Assembly: GCA_038363925.1 (NCBI GenBank)
Contig: JAQQWL010000011.1
Coordinates: forward strand, 4,774,001-4,838,000
Origin: Apiospora phragmitis
Lineage: Eukaryota > Ascomycota > Sordariomycetes > Amphisphaeriales > Apiosporaceae
Direction: 5' to 3'
DNA length: 64,000 nucleotides
How positions within the stretch are numbered: the stretch's first letter is position 1; each line of letters starts with the position of its first letter. Under the pieces are notes generated by a model. The model did no database searches. It was not told the origin of the DNA and saw only the letters and a list, made by a program, of their open reading frames with translations. A program made the position numbers and the translations under genes. Shown here one piece after another: positions 47,949 to 60,283 of the stretch.

Positions 47949-50900
47949 ATGTCGACCATGTGGGACCGTCTACGGCCAGGCCAGATTGGACGTAATAAGG
48001 AGGGGGGAGCTCCTGCGCTGAAGCAGAAGAAACTCGAGCAGTGGCAGAACTCGCGATCATCATCATCTTCTTCTTCGCCAACTCCTGCACGTCCGCCACG
48101 ACCAACAGGATACTCGTACGAAATCCAAGGAGGACTCCCGAAGAGACCAGAAAGGCAACCGAGCGCGGAATTGTTGTAAGTCGCATTCGTTCTTTCCTTT
48201 CCTCTTTTCTCTCTCATGCCATGCATGCATCGTATCCCAGAGTTGCAAGTGCAGTTGCAACAAAGCAAGTCAAGTTGAATTAGGATACATCCTGCGTCCC
48301 GCGGGGGTTGATGCAAGTCCAAGGTGGTCGGTCGGTCGATGTTGCTGCCGCTGCAGGGTGGTGTGACGCAGTCACATTCAGCCACACCATAGTCTGACCC
48401 CAGACCCCCCAAATGCCAACGGTGCAGGTTGGGCTTGTGCTTGGGCTATGTCCTGTCATGGGTGCTTTTGCTCAGATTGCAGAAGAAGGATCAGATTAGA
48501 TGCGACAGCAACATTCGAGTACTTGGTTTAGGATGCCATGTTGACAGATATCGCATCTACTTGGAACTAATACCAAACAAAAACCCCCCAACAAAGAAAT
48601 CAGCAAGGAAGCAAGGAAGTAAAAGGACTCCCGGTTTAGTTCCCGGGGCTGTGTAATTGAGGGTGGCAGGATTGGGTCATTGTCCTTCCTACCTCTTACT
48701 GTTCTGTGATCTGGTTTAATTCGGCCTCGGGCCCCAAGTGTTGGATTGGACAACACGGAAGAAAACACAAAAGACAAAAAAGCCCAACAACTTCACACAT
48801 GATGCTGACACCCCATTACCGCAGTCAAACCTCAGCGCCTGCTGTACAGGCGCCTCCACCGTCCACCCATAACAACCGTAATTCCTCTTACGGCCGTCCG
48901 GTCTCTTCCATCTACTCGCAGCCATCGCCCGTCGCTGCTACCTTTGCAGCCCAGCAGCTGAGAGGTGAGGTATATGCTGACCCGGCTGGGATTTCTCCGC
49001 CGAGTTCACCTGACGATTTCGGGAGACCAGAACGGTAAGTTCGAGCTGCTGAATGCCCTCTTCCCTTGTTTATTGCGCCTCGAGGCTTCCCGAGGCAAGC
49101 GCATTCGGTACAGTGACAATGGGCAAGCACGGTGCTCGAGGTGAATGTAGGAAGTTGGCAGTTGATTGTATCTGTTGCGATGTCAGCGTGCAACGACTAC
49201 ACTGTTTGCTTCTCTCAGCTTCCTCCACAAACGCCTTTGTTGTTGAGACACTCGTGAACTTTTATTTGGAATTGCAGCGTCAGGGACATAGTTCCTTGCA
49301 GTCACGAGAGTTGAACTTCCGTGGAATGAGAACTGCCTCTGCCGATCCTTGCCTGGCGCATTTCCCCGTTGAACCTTATGAGAGCTCGGGATAGACGGTA
49401 TCGAGGCTAACAATGTGCATTCGGGCCAGCAGACCTACCGGCGGAGACGTTTCGCCTATTGATGAAGGCAACTTGGCCATGGAGAACCCCGCTACTCGCC
49501 CGGGTGGTGGTGCTGGGCGAAGCCAAATCCCCATGATGCGACGGGAGCGTCGAAAGAACTCGGATGCTGCTATACATGCGTTGCACGAGTCCAAATCTCG
49601 GGAGCGGCTCAGGCAACGGAATAACGACGTGCGTTGGGACAAACATACTGGCGAGCCAACTTCAAAGGACCGTGGACTCCCTTCGCAAGTGCCCAACGCC
49701 CATCAGTACGCCCAAGGTCTGCAAGCCCGTCAGCCGGCCAATGACGCCGGTAACGTATTTGGTGTACGTCTTCGACCGACGCGCCCAGCTCCAGATGCTG
49801 GCAATGCGCCGGCTGAGCCGTCGTCGAGGCCGGACTGGCGTGGAGCCAGCGGACGAACGCCTCTAGTCCCGCCGGTGAAAGACACTCCCGACGTAGCACC
49901 GCTGAACGTGCCTCCGAAGAGCGCCAGAAGGATGAACCGAGGACCCAGCGATCCTCGCCGTGGCCAAGGTGTTTTGTCCCCTGTCAGTTCATTGGAGTCT
50001 GAAACATCATCACCCCCACCAACTCAGCGCGCAGCTACCACCAAGAACCCCTCACAAGAGCCTAATGGCCGCAACACTGTCCAATCGTCGGCCTCCCCGG
50101 TGCAGCGCGTTACAGCTGGTGCACCAGATCAACCCTCCCAGAGATATCCCAGCCCTGCTTTGTCCGACGATCATCGTCCCACGGAGAAGCCTGCACCATA
50201 CCAGGCTCGTTCAGCCGCCATCCATCCTCTCCCAGCGGACAATCCTCCTTCGTCACCATTTCCTCCAAACGAGAAAGCCATCCGAAGAAAGCCTGCAGGA
50301 GCAGCTGGCCACACCCCTCAGCGGTCTACTTCGTCTTCTGCCTATTCGCAGCATAACGACATCCACCCTTCTCAACGGCCGCCTGGAGGGTTTCCCGAAG
50401 AGTGGACGCAACCGCCATCTCGTTTCAGTGTAACGACGTACGCGACCTCGGCGACGGGCACACCAAGACTCTCTGCCGAAGAAGCCGCCCCAGCTGTGCC
50501 TACGCCACCCCGGCAATACAGCCAGTCCCCGGCCTCCTTGTCTCCCGACGGCCATTCCATCCTCGATCGTAAGCGACCTATTGTTAGCGGCTACGAGGAC
50601 AAACCCCGAGCCCATACACCCGCGGCAGAGCCGATCAAGATCAACATGGACTCCCCCTACTACGTGACTTCACTGGTTCCGGCCCAGCCGCGCCCATCCG
50701 GACTCCATCCGGTTCCCCGCGGGAACCACAGCCGGATCTCGGTAGCCTCGAACGAGTCGAGCGACAAGGTGCTCCCCTCGCGCCGCCCGAGGAGTCGGCC
50801 CGCGACCGCGTCTCGCAGCTCAATGCCGCGCTCAAGTCGCTCGGGAACCGCCGCATCAACATCAACCAGGCCATCCGGCAGATGACGGAGCTCATGCCGA

Positions 50901-51103
50901 CGGACAATCTGCTGGCGAGCGACGCCGTCATCGCCAAGCGCGAGGCCGAGAAGCGCAAGGTCGAGGTCCTCCGCGACGAGCTGGCCGAGGTCCAGCGCGA
51001 GGAGTACGACCTCGGGCTCAAGCTGCACCGCGCCTACAAGCGGATGGACCGGGAGGCCGAGTACGAACCCACCGGGCTCTGGGTCAGGCGGGTTACTGGC
51101 TGA
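47949..51103 (+). CDS. Conserved fungal coiled-coil protein of unknown function (one frame break, long introns)
   Basis: I do not recognise a named family. Exons 47949-48175, 48825-49034 and 49430-51103 fit in phase, with introns of 649 and 395 bases, long for this genome; the product would be 703 aa. The start reads MSTMWDRLRPGQIGRNKEGG. Most of the protein is Pro/Ser/Arg/Gln-rich and probably disordered. A more ordered patch is RRERRKNSDAAIHALHESKS near residue 180. The last 120 residues form a helical coiled coil (RVSQLNAALKSLGNRR, then REAEKRKVEVLRDELAEVQREEYDL) and end in EYEPTGLWVRRVTG. The break is at GG 50768-50769: one more G gives SDKGAPLAPPEESARDRV and links the disordered part to the coiled coil. 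The second intron ends in a CAGCAG tandem acceptor, so one residue may vary. A scaffold role is possible but only a guess. Confidence 0.72.
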
Positions 51104-53007
51104 ACGGCCTGAACCGTTAGAGTGGAATAATTACAACCAGGTTGGCGAGAGGGGGAGAGCAGATATTGGCCAGCTCAGGGAGACGGGCGGCGTTACGACT
51201 TTGCTCTTGTTGCACGGGTGCGTTCTATCGTCTAGGTGAATTTCTGCATAAGCTGGCCTTTTGTTTTCTTTCTACATTTGGAGAGCATGGAGTTCGCTGG
51301 CGGTTTTCCTTGATTACATGTTCTTTGGTAAGAGTAGGGAGGGTAGCGCAGAGAGGGGTGCGTTGTATATCGTATTTCCAAGTGGCGCGGGCAGTTACGA
51401 TGGATTATTGGGCCCCCCGGACGAACTCGGGGGAAGGTTGATAACAGAGCCAGAACCTACCTGCAATACAAATATGGGAAGACCGGAAAAATCTGAGATT
51501 TATTCTTCTTCTTCTTCTTCTAGGCGTGTTCTGATGGGATGTACTGGCTTCCTCATGTTGCTTCTTCGATACCTACCTACTGTTGCGAGTATTTCGGCAT
51601 TTTTTTACTTGTTTAGTGTCCTGGTCGAAGGAGGCCATTATTACATCTATGTATGTCAAGGCACCCAACCACCGGGCCGAAGGGCCAGGTATGCGACTCG
51701 AAGACGTCTTCTACCTTCCATGTCTGGTGTCTATGAGGAAACGGCCAGTCAGTCTAGGGTACGGTGTGTGTGTGTGTATAGCGATACGCTTGGGGGTGTT
51801 GGGTACGGCAAAGGCAAATTGTAGTATTGGTAGGGAGATGATGAATAGCCATTGCTTCTGCACAAGAAAAACCATTGAGATCACGAATGCCACGATCGAT
51901 TCTCTTTTCTTAGTTGCTAGAGAGCATGCCGGCAGGGATTTCTACATACGTAGCCATGATTATGATGGGATAGAGCACGATATCTGTATGACATTGAATC
52001 ATTTTCATTCCCCTCGAGAGCATTAGTGGTGGGCATGGAGTATATATATAGTAATCTTCTGGTTATACACCCGACTAGGTTGTCCTACTCTCTAGTTCAA
52101 CTAAATACCAGGTAACAGGACTAACTAGCTAGCACACCGAACCCGGCCAAGCCTGCCGTTGCCCAGGCCCATTTAGCCGAACCGAGGGAAACGCCTCTGC
52201 GGTATCTGCTACGCTGGCTGCATTGCGAATTACAACGTTTCACCCCAGAAATTCGCCAAAAATGCTCGACGGATATAAATGCGTAGCTGTCACGGTAAGG
52301 TCAAACTAGGAAGACCAAGTTCTTGTTGCAGAAGCCTTTCATTGTCGAAGACTATTTGCTCTTCGTGGTAGAAGTGGAGGATATCGTACAAATACGTAGG
52401 CAAAGGGCCGAAGCTGGTGCCATAACTACCTTCTTAAAAGACAAAGCGCAACGCAGCAACTTGAGATCAGGCTGGGGAAGTATGTACGTATGAACGGGTT
52501 ACCGCTGTACTATGTCTTCTGCCTTGAAAACTCCTTTCCTCGACTTTTCCCTACCACCTTGGAAACTTTCAAATCAAGACGCCAAACCGTCCAAACATAA
52601 GATAAACAGAATGATTGGAAGAGTCCCGTGCTCTTCAGCCGTGTGCTAATGACACATCAGCTTGATTCCGAGGGCCCTTGCAACAGACAGACAGACAGAC
52701 TGGGTGCTGGGAAAAGCATGCCGGCCCTCGTCATGTGGACCAGGTCGTTGCAAACCAGGTCAAGATTCACAACTTGTCTGTGAACGGAGTAATGATAAGA
52801 GAACGCGAATTGGGTATAACAAAACGAACACCACCAAGTCTCGGAAGGACCATGCCGGATTGCTCAATCCCGTGCAATCCCAGGGATCAATCGTTCCAGC
52901 GCTCGCTGAACGTCCACGAATTCGTAGTAGCGTGTGCAAGTTTACTTATCCACACCGAAGAGGAAATCAACCAGCCCAGCCCCTCGAAGAGGGCCCATTT
53001 GGACCTG
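51104..53007. other. 1.9-kb convergent intergenic stretch
   Basis: Holds the 3' ends of two converging genes and otherwise nothing I can name. Microsatellites: TTC at 51503-51521, TG at 51768-51780 and CAGA at 52683-52700. No frame has a domain. Confidence 0.5.
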
Positions 53008-55946
53008 CTACCCGGAAGGGGGAAGTTTAGCCGGTATCTCCCCATCCCCATCCGAATCGCTGTCAGATGAAGCGTCATCATCGAGAACCAGAGGGGCCGC
53101 AGCCGAGCCGTTTCTAGCAGCGGTAGAAGGTGGGCCCCATGCTGGTGCATCAGCCGCTGCCTCGGCCATTGTGCTATGGTTGTTGGCTGGAGCAGGAGAA
53201 GCCTGGACAGGAGAAGCTCGAACAGTAGATGCTTGAACGGGAGACTGGACGGGAGACTGCGGGACCGAGTGGGAAACGTGTCTGTCTACACGGTAGCCGT
53301 TCTGCTGGTATGCAGCTAGACTGTTGCGAGGGGGCGGTGCGTTTGGTGCGTGTTGCTGGGATTGCTGCAGGCCAACAGTGGGATCGGCGGTCGCTGCCGT
53401 AGCACTAGAACCCCCGAGACCCGACGAGTTCATGTCCGTCACCGACAGGTGCTTCGTTGGTGGAAATTCCGGGTTGTTCGGGGAAGGAGTAGCTGGAGCT
53501 TGTGGTTGCTGCGACGGTACATACGATGGCGTGCCCCCAAGCCCGTCATCAACACGCTGTCTCTTGCCGCCTCCAGGAGTACCAGTATGTCCAGTCAGCC
53601 GGATACGCTCCGCTTCTATCTCCTCTTTCGTGCGTCTTTGTCGAAGCCGGACGCCATACCGCTTCCTGATAATCGATTGTTTCGTGGAGAAGCTGTTCTG
53701 GAGACCTTCGAGCTTCAGTTTTCGTTCCTCAGGGTCGGCTATACTTTCAGCCTCTTTGAAGCGGGGGGCGTAAGACGCTTCAGCTGCTAGGATATCCGAC
53801 TCAAGCCTCGCACGGGTGTCGGGGTTCAAATGTGCGTAAGGATCAGCTAGGACGGGGCCCGAGGATGGAGGCGGAGCTGATGCACTTGGAGTTGCCGAGT
53901 TTTGCTTCTGGACGGGAGTGGACCAAGACGGTTGAACTCGCTGTTGGCCATACGGGCTTTGTTGCATTTGTGATGCAGGCCGCTGCATATGCGTCACGGG
54001 ACCGTTGGTGGCCACGTGTGCCACAGGTGAGCTGGTCGGGACAGAAGGTGCTTTGGGCGTGGCCGGAGCATAGCTGTGCTGACCACAAACGCGGTTAAGG
54101 TAATGCTGAAGCAATGTCAGTTGGAATTTTCTACACATATAAACAGATTGGCTGATATAACTCACGGATTTCTGCCCAACTGCTGTCACGAACCCAGCAC
54201 CACATTCGGCGCAGCTGAAGGGGAACCCATCTGAGTTAGGAGGGGTTTTGACACACAGCCCTTTTTTGACATGCTATTGCCAGGTTAGAGAAGTATACCC
54301 AGAAAGGAAGTGGCAGTAGGTAGTTACATATTCGTAGGGTGGTGCGGCTGTGAATTTCCGCCAGCACAGAGGGCACTGCAGGCTCGCTTGTGGTTTTGGC
54401 GGCACCAGAGGTATCAGTGAAGTAGGGGAGGACCTAGCGAGCTCCTGCTGTGGAGGCGGTTGTCTTGGATGTTGCTGAAATTGGTACGAATGGTTCTGCA
54501 CGGTCGGTGCTTGCAGCGGTGGTGATGCTTGGGTATCGTCGTCGCCATTCACATCGTTGCTCTCGTAGCCAAGCCGTTCAGCACGGGCAAGAGCGTCGAT
54601 TAGCGAGCGGGCATCAATGGTGGCAAGACGTCGTTCTAAGGCCTTGTCAAGGAATGAATCGCTCGCCTTATCCAGGATGGCATCAGCAACGGCGTCGAGG
54701 TCGGCCGGCTCGAAATGGGCCATGATGGCATCTTGGGACTCGGACACCATCTTGCGACCAAATTGTGAGATACCACGACGAAGAATATCACCGTTGGCGT
54801 GATGAACGATCGCGTTCATCTAGTATGAATGAAGTCAGTCACATGCGCGGCGGGCCGAACAAAGTTGTTTATTCCCAGACGCAACGAATTTGGAGGATTG
54901 TGTTAGGAATGAATGCTTGATGAGATGGATGGTGTAGTGAACGCAATAATGAGCACGGAATACGACACCGACGGAAGTCACAACTAATAGCCAGACCTGT
55001 TCGAAAAGAAAACAGGGAAATGGTTGCGATGAGGTGTCAAGTATTGCGTGGTGCACGAGACGACAGTGGGAAGGAAGGTGCTTTGGAATCGTGGGTGATT
55101 TGTTGGAATGGATCAAGGCTCGGATCTCGACGTTGAATTCATGGGGTCTCCCGAATTGTATGGTGAAGGATGGGTGACTAATGACATGCAGTTGAAAAGA
55201 AGAAGAGATATAAAACGAATGACAGGTAGGACGTCGTGGTTACTCACAATGAAGGCCTGGTGAAAACTTGTTCCCAGCAGTATCTTCTCCCAATTGTCCC
55301 GAGTGACGCGTCTCACGGCCTCAGGCACTGATTGCTGCACGGCATGTGTAAGTCTGGAGAGATCGTCATTGAATTTGGGATTCTCTCGGCCATAGTCACG
55401 ACCGGGCGATTGGAAGGCATTGGGATTTTGACTGGCAGCTCGCCGGAGGCCAGCTCCAGGAGGCTCGACTATGGGCACTTTGCCTCCTTGGGGCATGGAA
55501 GTCCGGCGAACATACTGAGCCGGCGGAGGCTGCGTGGCCAATGGCGATGTCCGGGGCGGCAGAGATCCTGACGAAGGACCGGGGGTCACACTGGGGGTGG
55601 AAGCCGGCGTGAACAGTGTGGACGGTGCCGGCGCCGATGCCGATGATGCTGATGATGCGGACGGAGGCTGCGGCACGGCTTGCGGCTGGGCACTCGGTGG
55701 TTGCGATGTTGCAGCTCCGGCTACTGCTGCATCGGGCTCGGCCATGGCCAACCCTGGGCCGTTTTCTTTAGCGGCCCCATTGGGGATTGCTGCAAAAGTG
55801 CTGCGAGGTTCTTCGTGCTGGACGGGAGATGGACTGAGCAGCGGTGCGTCATGCATGGGAGCCTCTGGAGCTGAGGTAGAGACTAGTCCCTCCATCTGGT
55901 CCCGGTCCCGGTCCCGGTCCCGATCCTGGTCCTGATTCTGGTCCAT
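53008..55946 (-). CDS. Fungal zinc-finger-like protein with conserved helical region, unknown function
   Basis: Four exons: 55946-55248, 54819-54328, 54273-54166 and 54105-53008, with introns of 428, 54 and 60 bases, give 798 aa with intact frame. It starts with DQNQDQDRDRDRDRDQ, a charged hexanucleotide-repeat product, then a Pro/Ala/Ser-rich region. A conserved helical region spans the first intron (RRVTRDNWEKILLGTSFHQAFI, then MNAIVHHANGDILRRGISQF to LARAERLGY). Two zinc-finger-like Cys pairs follow: CPLCWRKF with a HVKKGLC partner, and CAECGAGF with HYLNRVCG, each split by an intron. The C-terminal half has a basic helix (RKRYGVRLRQRRTKEEIEAERIR) and a Ser/Asp-rich end. The Cys/His spacing is not a standard C2H2 finger. 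Nuclear function is plausible but unproven. Confidence 0.75.
55900..55943. repeat. Hexanucleotide repeat in coding sequence (GGTCCC-like)
   Basis: About seven in-frame hexamer copies, four of them nearly perfect, encode alternating Asp with Arg or Gln at the start of the zinc-finger-like protein. Length changes here would stay in frame. Confidence 0.85.
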
Positions 55947-56777
55947 TGGCGAATATAAGTACGAATAAAGCAGCTCAGATGGAAGGATTCGGCCGTGTGT
56001 CCTGGCCTCTGTTTCTCGGGTTATAAACGAACGTGCGCTGCGCTGCGCATTTACTACTGGGATGCCCAGGTGCAAATCCAAGCCGAGCTGCGACTATTTC
56101 AGGTAGATCGTATAATCACGGCGTTCAGCGACACCCAGAACAAGAACGGAACGGGGGATATATGCGCGAACTAGAACTGGAAAGCTCGAGGCCGCAGAGT
56201 AGTGTACACGCGATACTGGCGGGTGTTGCGTTGCGCGCGTTGGGACCAAGCCTTTAAAAAGTGACTTTTATTTAGAAATAAATGAGTAAAGTAGAGCATT
56301 AATTAATAAAAGAAAAGGAGGGTGGCGGCCGTAATTATTTATCCCTGGGTTTAACCTTAGCGTTAATTTAAATGCCATATATTAGAAAGACAAGGTCCGT
56401 GCTGCATATCCTCCCTTGGACGGACCATTTGCAACCTTATCAGCCTATACGCTATAGATCGTTTCCGGCAAAGTTTGAACCAGGCCCAGGGAACAGACAG
56501 CCTTTACTCTTCGTGCAAAATCTCTACATGGGCAGGCAGATGCTTGTTACTTGTCTATGAATAGAATGGGACATTATGGTAGACACCTCAAGATGTCCCA
56601 AGGTAATCAATAAGGAAAGTATTGAAACGGCTACCGGCTTGCGTTTGCATTCGACCTGATATAGCAAAATTATCGCCAAGGCCTACTACTCTCTTGGCTG
56701 CTGGAGTCACACATGCTTGCGAGCCCAGACAGCCGGGCCAACTTAAAAGAGCAGAATCCTCCCAGATCGGACTCCTC
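55947..56777. other. Intergenic stretch with an AT-rich spot
   Basis: Upstream of the zinc-finger-like gene and downstream of the MBL-fold gene. The part 56255-56380 is very AT-rich compared with its surroundings, with words such as TTTATTTAGAAATAAATGAG. No gene is seen. Confidence 0.55.
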
Positions 56778-57917
56778 CTATGCTCCCTCAGCAGCCCGAA
56801 CCTTGAATTTGTACTGCTCACCTCTATCCAGGTAAACGACGCGATCATGCCACCCTTCTTCATCTACCTTGTCTTTAAAGTCCGAAAGAGGTGACAAGAA
56901 GACCGAGTAGTCATCATAGTGAATCGGTATGGTCACCCCCGGATCCATCAGATGCATCAACTTCAGCCCCTGCTCCGCATCCATCGTCACCATGACCAGA
57001 GGCATCTTGGGCCCCGGGATGGTGGTTCCGCCCAGGTGGACGAGCATCAAGTCGATCTTATAGTCCTGGAGTCCCTGCTTGATTTCTTGGAGCTCGTCCA
57101 CAAAGAGCGTGTCCCCAGAGATATAAATCCGGTAGCCCGTATTGATCGCCTCGGGATCCGTCCCCGTGGCCGTGTCATGGGCATGACCGAGCTCGACAAG
57201 CCAACCATTGGTAGGTGGCACTGCCTGTAGGTATTCGTTGGCAGCGGCCAGGGCGCCTGGCGGTACATGTTTCCCAGGCATTCCAGTCACCCGGATGACG
57301 GACTTGACGTTAGTCCCCGGGGTTGGCTCATTGTCGGTATGAAGCATCACGCTCTCGAAGAAGTCCAGTTCTGTAACTCGCCCAAATGGCTCGTCTTTCA
57401 ACGAGGTCAAGCATTTTTTGGCATGAGGTGTTGTGATGATGGGAAAGAGCCTATTGAGCGACGCCTCGACTTTCTGATCAAAGTGATCCTCGTGGTAGTG
57501 GGAGAGCAGGATACAATCCAGGGCTGGGAGCTCATGCAGATCGACCGCCGGGTTGGTCAACCGTTCTGCCGAGACACCGGGGCCGAGATGGACGTTGTCT
57601 CCCGCATGGAGGAAGTTCGGATCTGTGAGGATACGAGTGCCCTGCCACTCTATAATGGTTGTCGCAGTGCCTATGAAGTACACGCTTGCATTCTCGTCGC
57701 CGTTCGATTCACGAGGATGGGTATGGACCTGCTTCACTGGCAGGGTTTGTGGTTCGCCTCCCACATGTGTATGCTCTTTCAGCAGCGGTTTCCTCTTCGT
57801 GCTGTCCATATGAAGATGTTGAAGCGAGCTCATATCGTCTATATTTAAACACCAGGCAGCGTGTTGTGTGTATGGTACAGGAAGGGTACAGGAAGCAACT
57901 ACAGTACATATACTCAT
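56778..57917 (-). CDS. MBL-fold metal-dependent hydrolase (UlaG/NAPE-PLD-like)
   Basis: A metallo-beta-lactamase-fold hydrolase; the substrate is unknown. One exon, 379 aa from the ATG at 57917, or 351 aa from the ATG at 57833 (MSSLQHLHMDSTKRK), which I think more likely because the extra 28 residues are not conserved-looking. The core has YFIGTATTIIEWQGTRILTDPNFL, the metal motif HYHEDH (near residue 140 of the long form), GKHVPPGAL near the next histidine site, then ISGDTLF with a ligand Asp, and a final HYDDYSVF histidine. This order fits the UlaG-like branch that also includes NAPE-PLD. There are no signal peptide or membrane segments. The frame is intact. Confidence 0.85.
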   Translation of the reverse strand: MSICTVVASCTLPVPYTQHAAWCLNIDDMSSLQHLHMDSTKRKPLLKEHTHVGGEPQTLPVKQVHTHPRESNGDENASVYFIGTATTIIEWQGTRILTDPNFLHAGDNVHLGPGVSAERLTNPAVDLHELPALDCILLSHYHEDHFDQKVEASLNRLFPIITTPHAKKCLTSLKDEPFGRVTELDFFESVMLHTDNEPTPGTNVKSVIRVTGMPGKHVPPGALAAANEYLQAVPPTNGWLVELGHAHDTATGTDPEAINTGYRIYISGDTLFVDELQEIKQGLQDYKIDLMLVHLGGTTIPGPKMPLVMVTMDAEQGLKLMHLMDPGVTIPIHYDDYSVFLSPLSDFKDKVDEEGWHDRVVYLDRGEQYKFKVRAAEGA

Positions 57918-58885
57918 CCTAGATTTGCTGGCGGTCGAACAAGGTGTAAGTATATAGGACAGACCAATCTACGCGTAGAAATGATGTAATAGAACTCCTC
58001 CCCGGAACGCGGAATGAACGTTCCCTTTCCAGCTCATGGTATGTATGACGAAGGGCTGTCGGTTGCAATCGACTCGATTCGGCAAGGCGCAACTCCTCCT
58101 TCCTCGTCAGGAAATCGAACCTGTCGTGTAGACATACTTGTTAGATGTCCGAGTTATCGAGGGTGCTGCTGGCATAACCCCATTGGTCTGGCGCCTTACG
58201 TAGCAACGTGGTTGTAGATGAATCAAGACAGGAACGCATCACATCACGACCATGATAGCCAATTTTCATCTACTAGAGCGCTGATGTCCGAGATCTGTTC
58301 AGGTAGAAAATGGCAGGTACAAACCTATATTGATTTCAGGCTGCAACAGCTCGGGCAAGTGGGTAGTAGAGCCACGAAGTTATATTAATTCGAGATCCTG
58401 TTTCCTGACTAGAATTGATCCTTATGCTTCCTGGTTTCTCCAATCTGGACTGGATTAATGCATCTATGTCCCTCTTGTTCCTGATTAAAGCATCGGTAGA
58501 ATCTGTGAAGAGTGGGGGATCGAAAAGCTGGCACGATTGGTTGGACATGGAGACAAACCCATAAGAGAGGAGAAGCCTGTGGGAGGAGGGGCAGGACGGG
58601 TTACCTACATCTCCTCACTAGACGCAACGCTCGGATAGATAAATCATCCCACGAAAAAAACCCCCAAAATTGCTGGTGCAGAAGATTGACGCCTTCCCGA
58701 AATATCATCGGCTCCGCCAGGCCGCCATTGAAGAACATAATTGCGAAGTCGATAGCATACTCGAAGCTATTGGTCCCCGACAAGAGCACTGTGTCCGTCT
58801 CCATCCGCTTCCAAAAGATCCTTAACCAACTCTCAACCTACCTGTGGATCGAGGATTTCTACCTTCACACTTGCAAACCGACAAC
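57918..58885. other. Divergent intergenic stretch MBL hydrolase / eIF3m
   Basis: About 1 kb. A tRNA-like T-arm on the minus strand near 58100-58125 is not part of a full tRNA. The last 300 bases are the eIF3m leader. No gene is seen. Confidence 0.55.
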
Positions 58886-60283
58886 ATGGCTTCGACTTCG
58901 GTCCAGCCGCAGCTCGTCTTCGTCGATGGCACCTTCAACGAGCTGGCCCAGGAGATGGCCGACTACGTGCGCATCGGCGATGAGGTCAAGCCCTTGATCG
59001 AGAAGGACCAGCAGGACGAGATCCTTAAGAAGATCATCGTCGCCTCCTCCGCTCTGAACCAGGTCCCCGAGAAGGAGTTCACGGCCGCCTACAACCTGCT
59101 CGTCTACCTGGTCATGCAGTCCAAGAACGCCGACAAGATGCTGCCCCGCGTCTGCGACAACCTCTTGAAGCCCATCACTTCTTCGCCCCAGAACGGCCCC
59201 GCCCTGGCCCTCGGCGCTCTTACTAACATCTTCAACATGATCAAGCCCGATAATGAGATTCGGTTCCACATCTTCTCCGCCATCGTCCGCTTTGTCAAGC
59301 AGTATTCAATGTTCGACAACCTCAAGAAGCACCTGCGCACACTCGATTCCTGGGTTGAGCAGTGGGACATTGACGAGGAGGAGCAGCGAAAGCTGTACGA
59401 GGAGATTGCCGAGGTTGCGTCCGACGCTGGTGATGAGCAGTAAGCGACATTCCAGTCATATATCTGTACACAACCGTGAGGGGCGTCATACTGATCATTT
59501 CCTATCTACAGCACGTCATACGACTTCATCGTAAAAGCCATCAACACATTCGAGAAGGACGAGGTTTCAAGCGAGGATGCCCAGCGTCTGGCCCTCCGCG
59601 CTCTGAAGTCGGCTCTCCTTTCTCCCACTCACTACGATTTCTCGGACTTGATGAGTCTTCCTGCCGTCCAGGCCTTGGCAGACTCCCACGCCGTCTACTT
59701 CGAGCTCCTTGAGATCTTCGCTGAGAAGGACTTGGAGGATTACAACGACTTCAACGAGGAGCACGACGACTTCATCGAGAAGGAGCACCTGAACGCCGAT
59801 CTTCTGCACCGCAAGATCCGCCTCCTCACATTTGCCTCGCTCGCCGCGTCGCAGCCGTCTCGCGAAATCCCTTACAAGCTCATCACCAAGGCACTGCAAA
59901 TTCCCGACAACGAGATCGAGCTGTGGGCCATCGACGTGATTCGTGCTGGCCTCGTTGAGGGCAAACTGTCGCAGCGCGAGCAGGTCTTCCTCGTCCACCG
60001 TACCGTCTACCGCGTCTTCGGCGAGAAGCAATGGCGTGAGCTTGGCGACCGAGTCGACGGCTGGCGCCGAACCATCGCCGCCGTTGCTGCTGCGCTGAGG
60101 AAAGAGCAAGCCAACGCCGAAGCTGCGCGCAAGCGCGAGATGGAGGAGCTCGAGCGCAAGCTCACCGGTGCCGGTTTCGAGGATGGCGGTAACAGGAGAG
60201 GCGGCGATCGACGACGTGGCGGCGGTGACCGCGACCGCAGTGATCGCCCCCCGCCCAATCCCCGAGGAGATGATGAGGATTAG
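58886..60283 (+). CDS. Eukaryotic translation initiation factor 3 subunit M (eIF3m)
   Basis: eIF3m is a PCI-domain subunit of eIF3, which organises the 43S pre-initiation complex. Exons 58886-59439 and 59512-60283 with a 72-base intron give 441 aa. The N-terminus [20 protein letters not shown] and helical repeats ([20 protein letters not shown]) lead to the PCI domain at about residues 215-380, with [11 protein letters not shown] and [29 protein letters not shown]. The end is a charged coiled-coil stretch ([15 protein letters not shown]) followed by an Arg/Gly/Asp-rich tail. Strong C-ending codon bias fits a highly expressed translation gene. The frame is intact. Confidence 0.96.

Noticed and set aside
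58098..58160. tRNA-like sequence on the minus strand (AGGTTCGATTTCCT with short pairing ends)
   Set aside because: Only about 61 bases between the pairing ends, poor T-stem, no proper D-arm with GG. At most a degenerate fragment.
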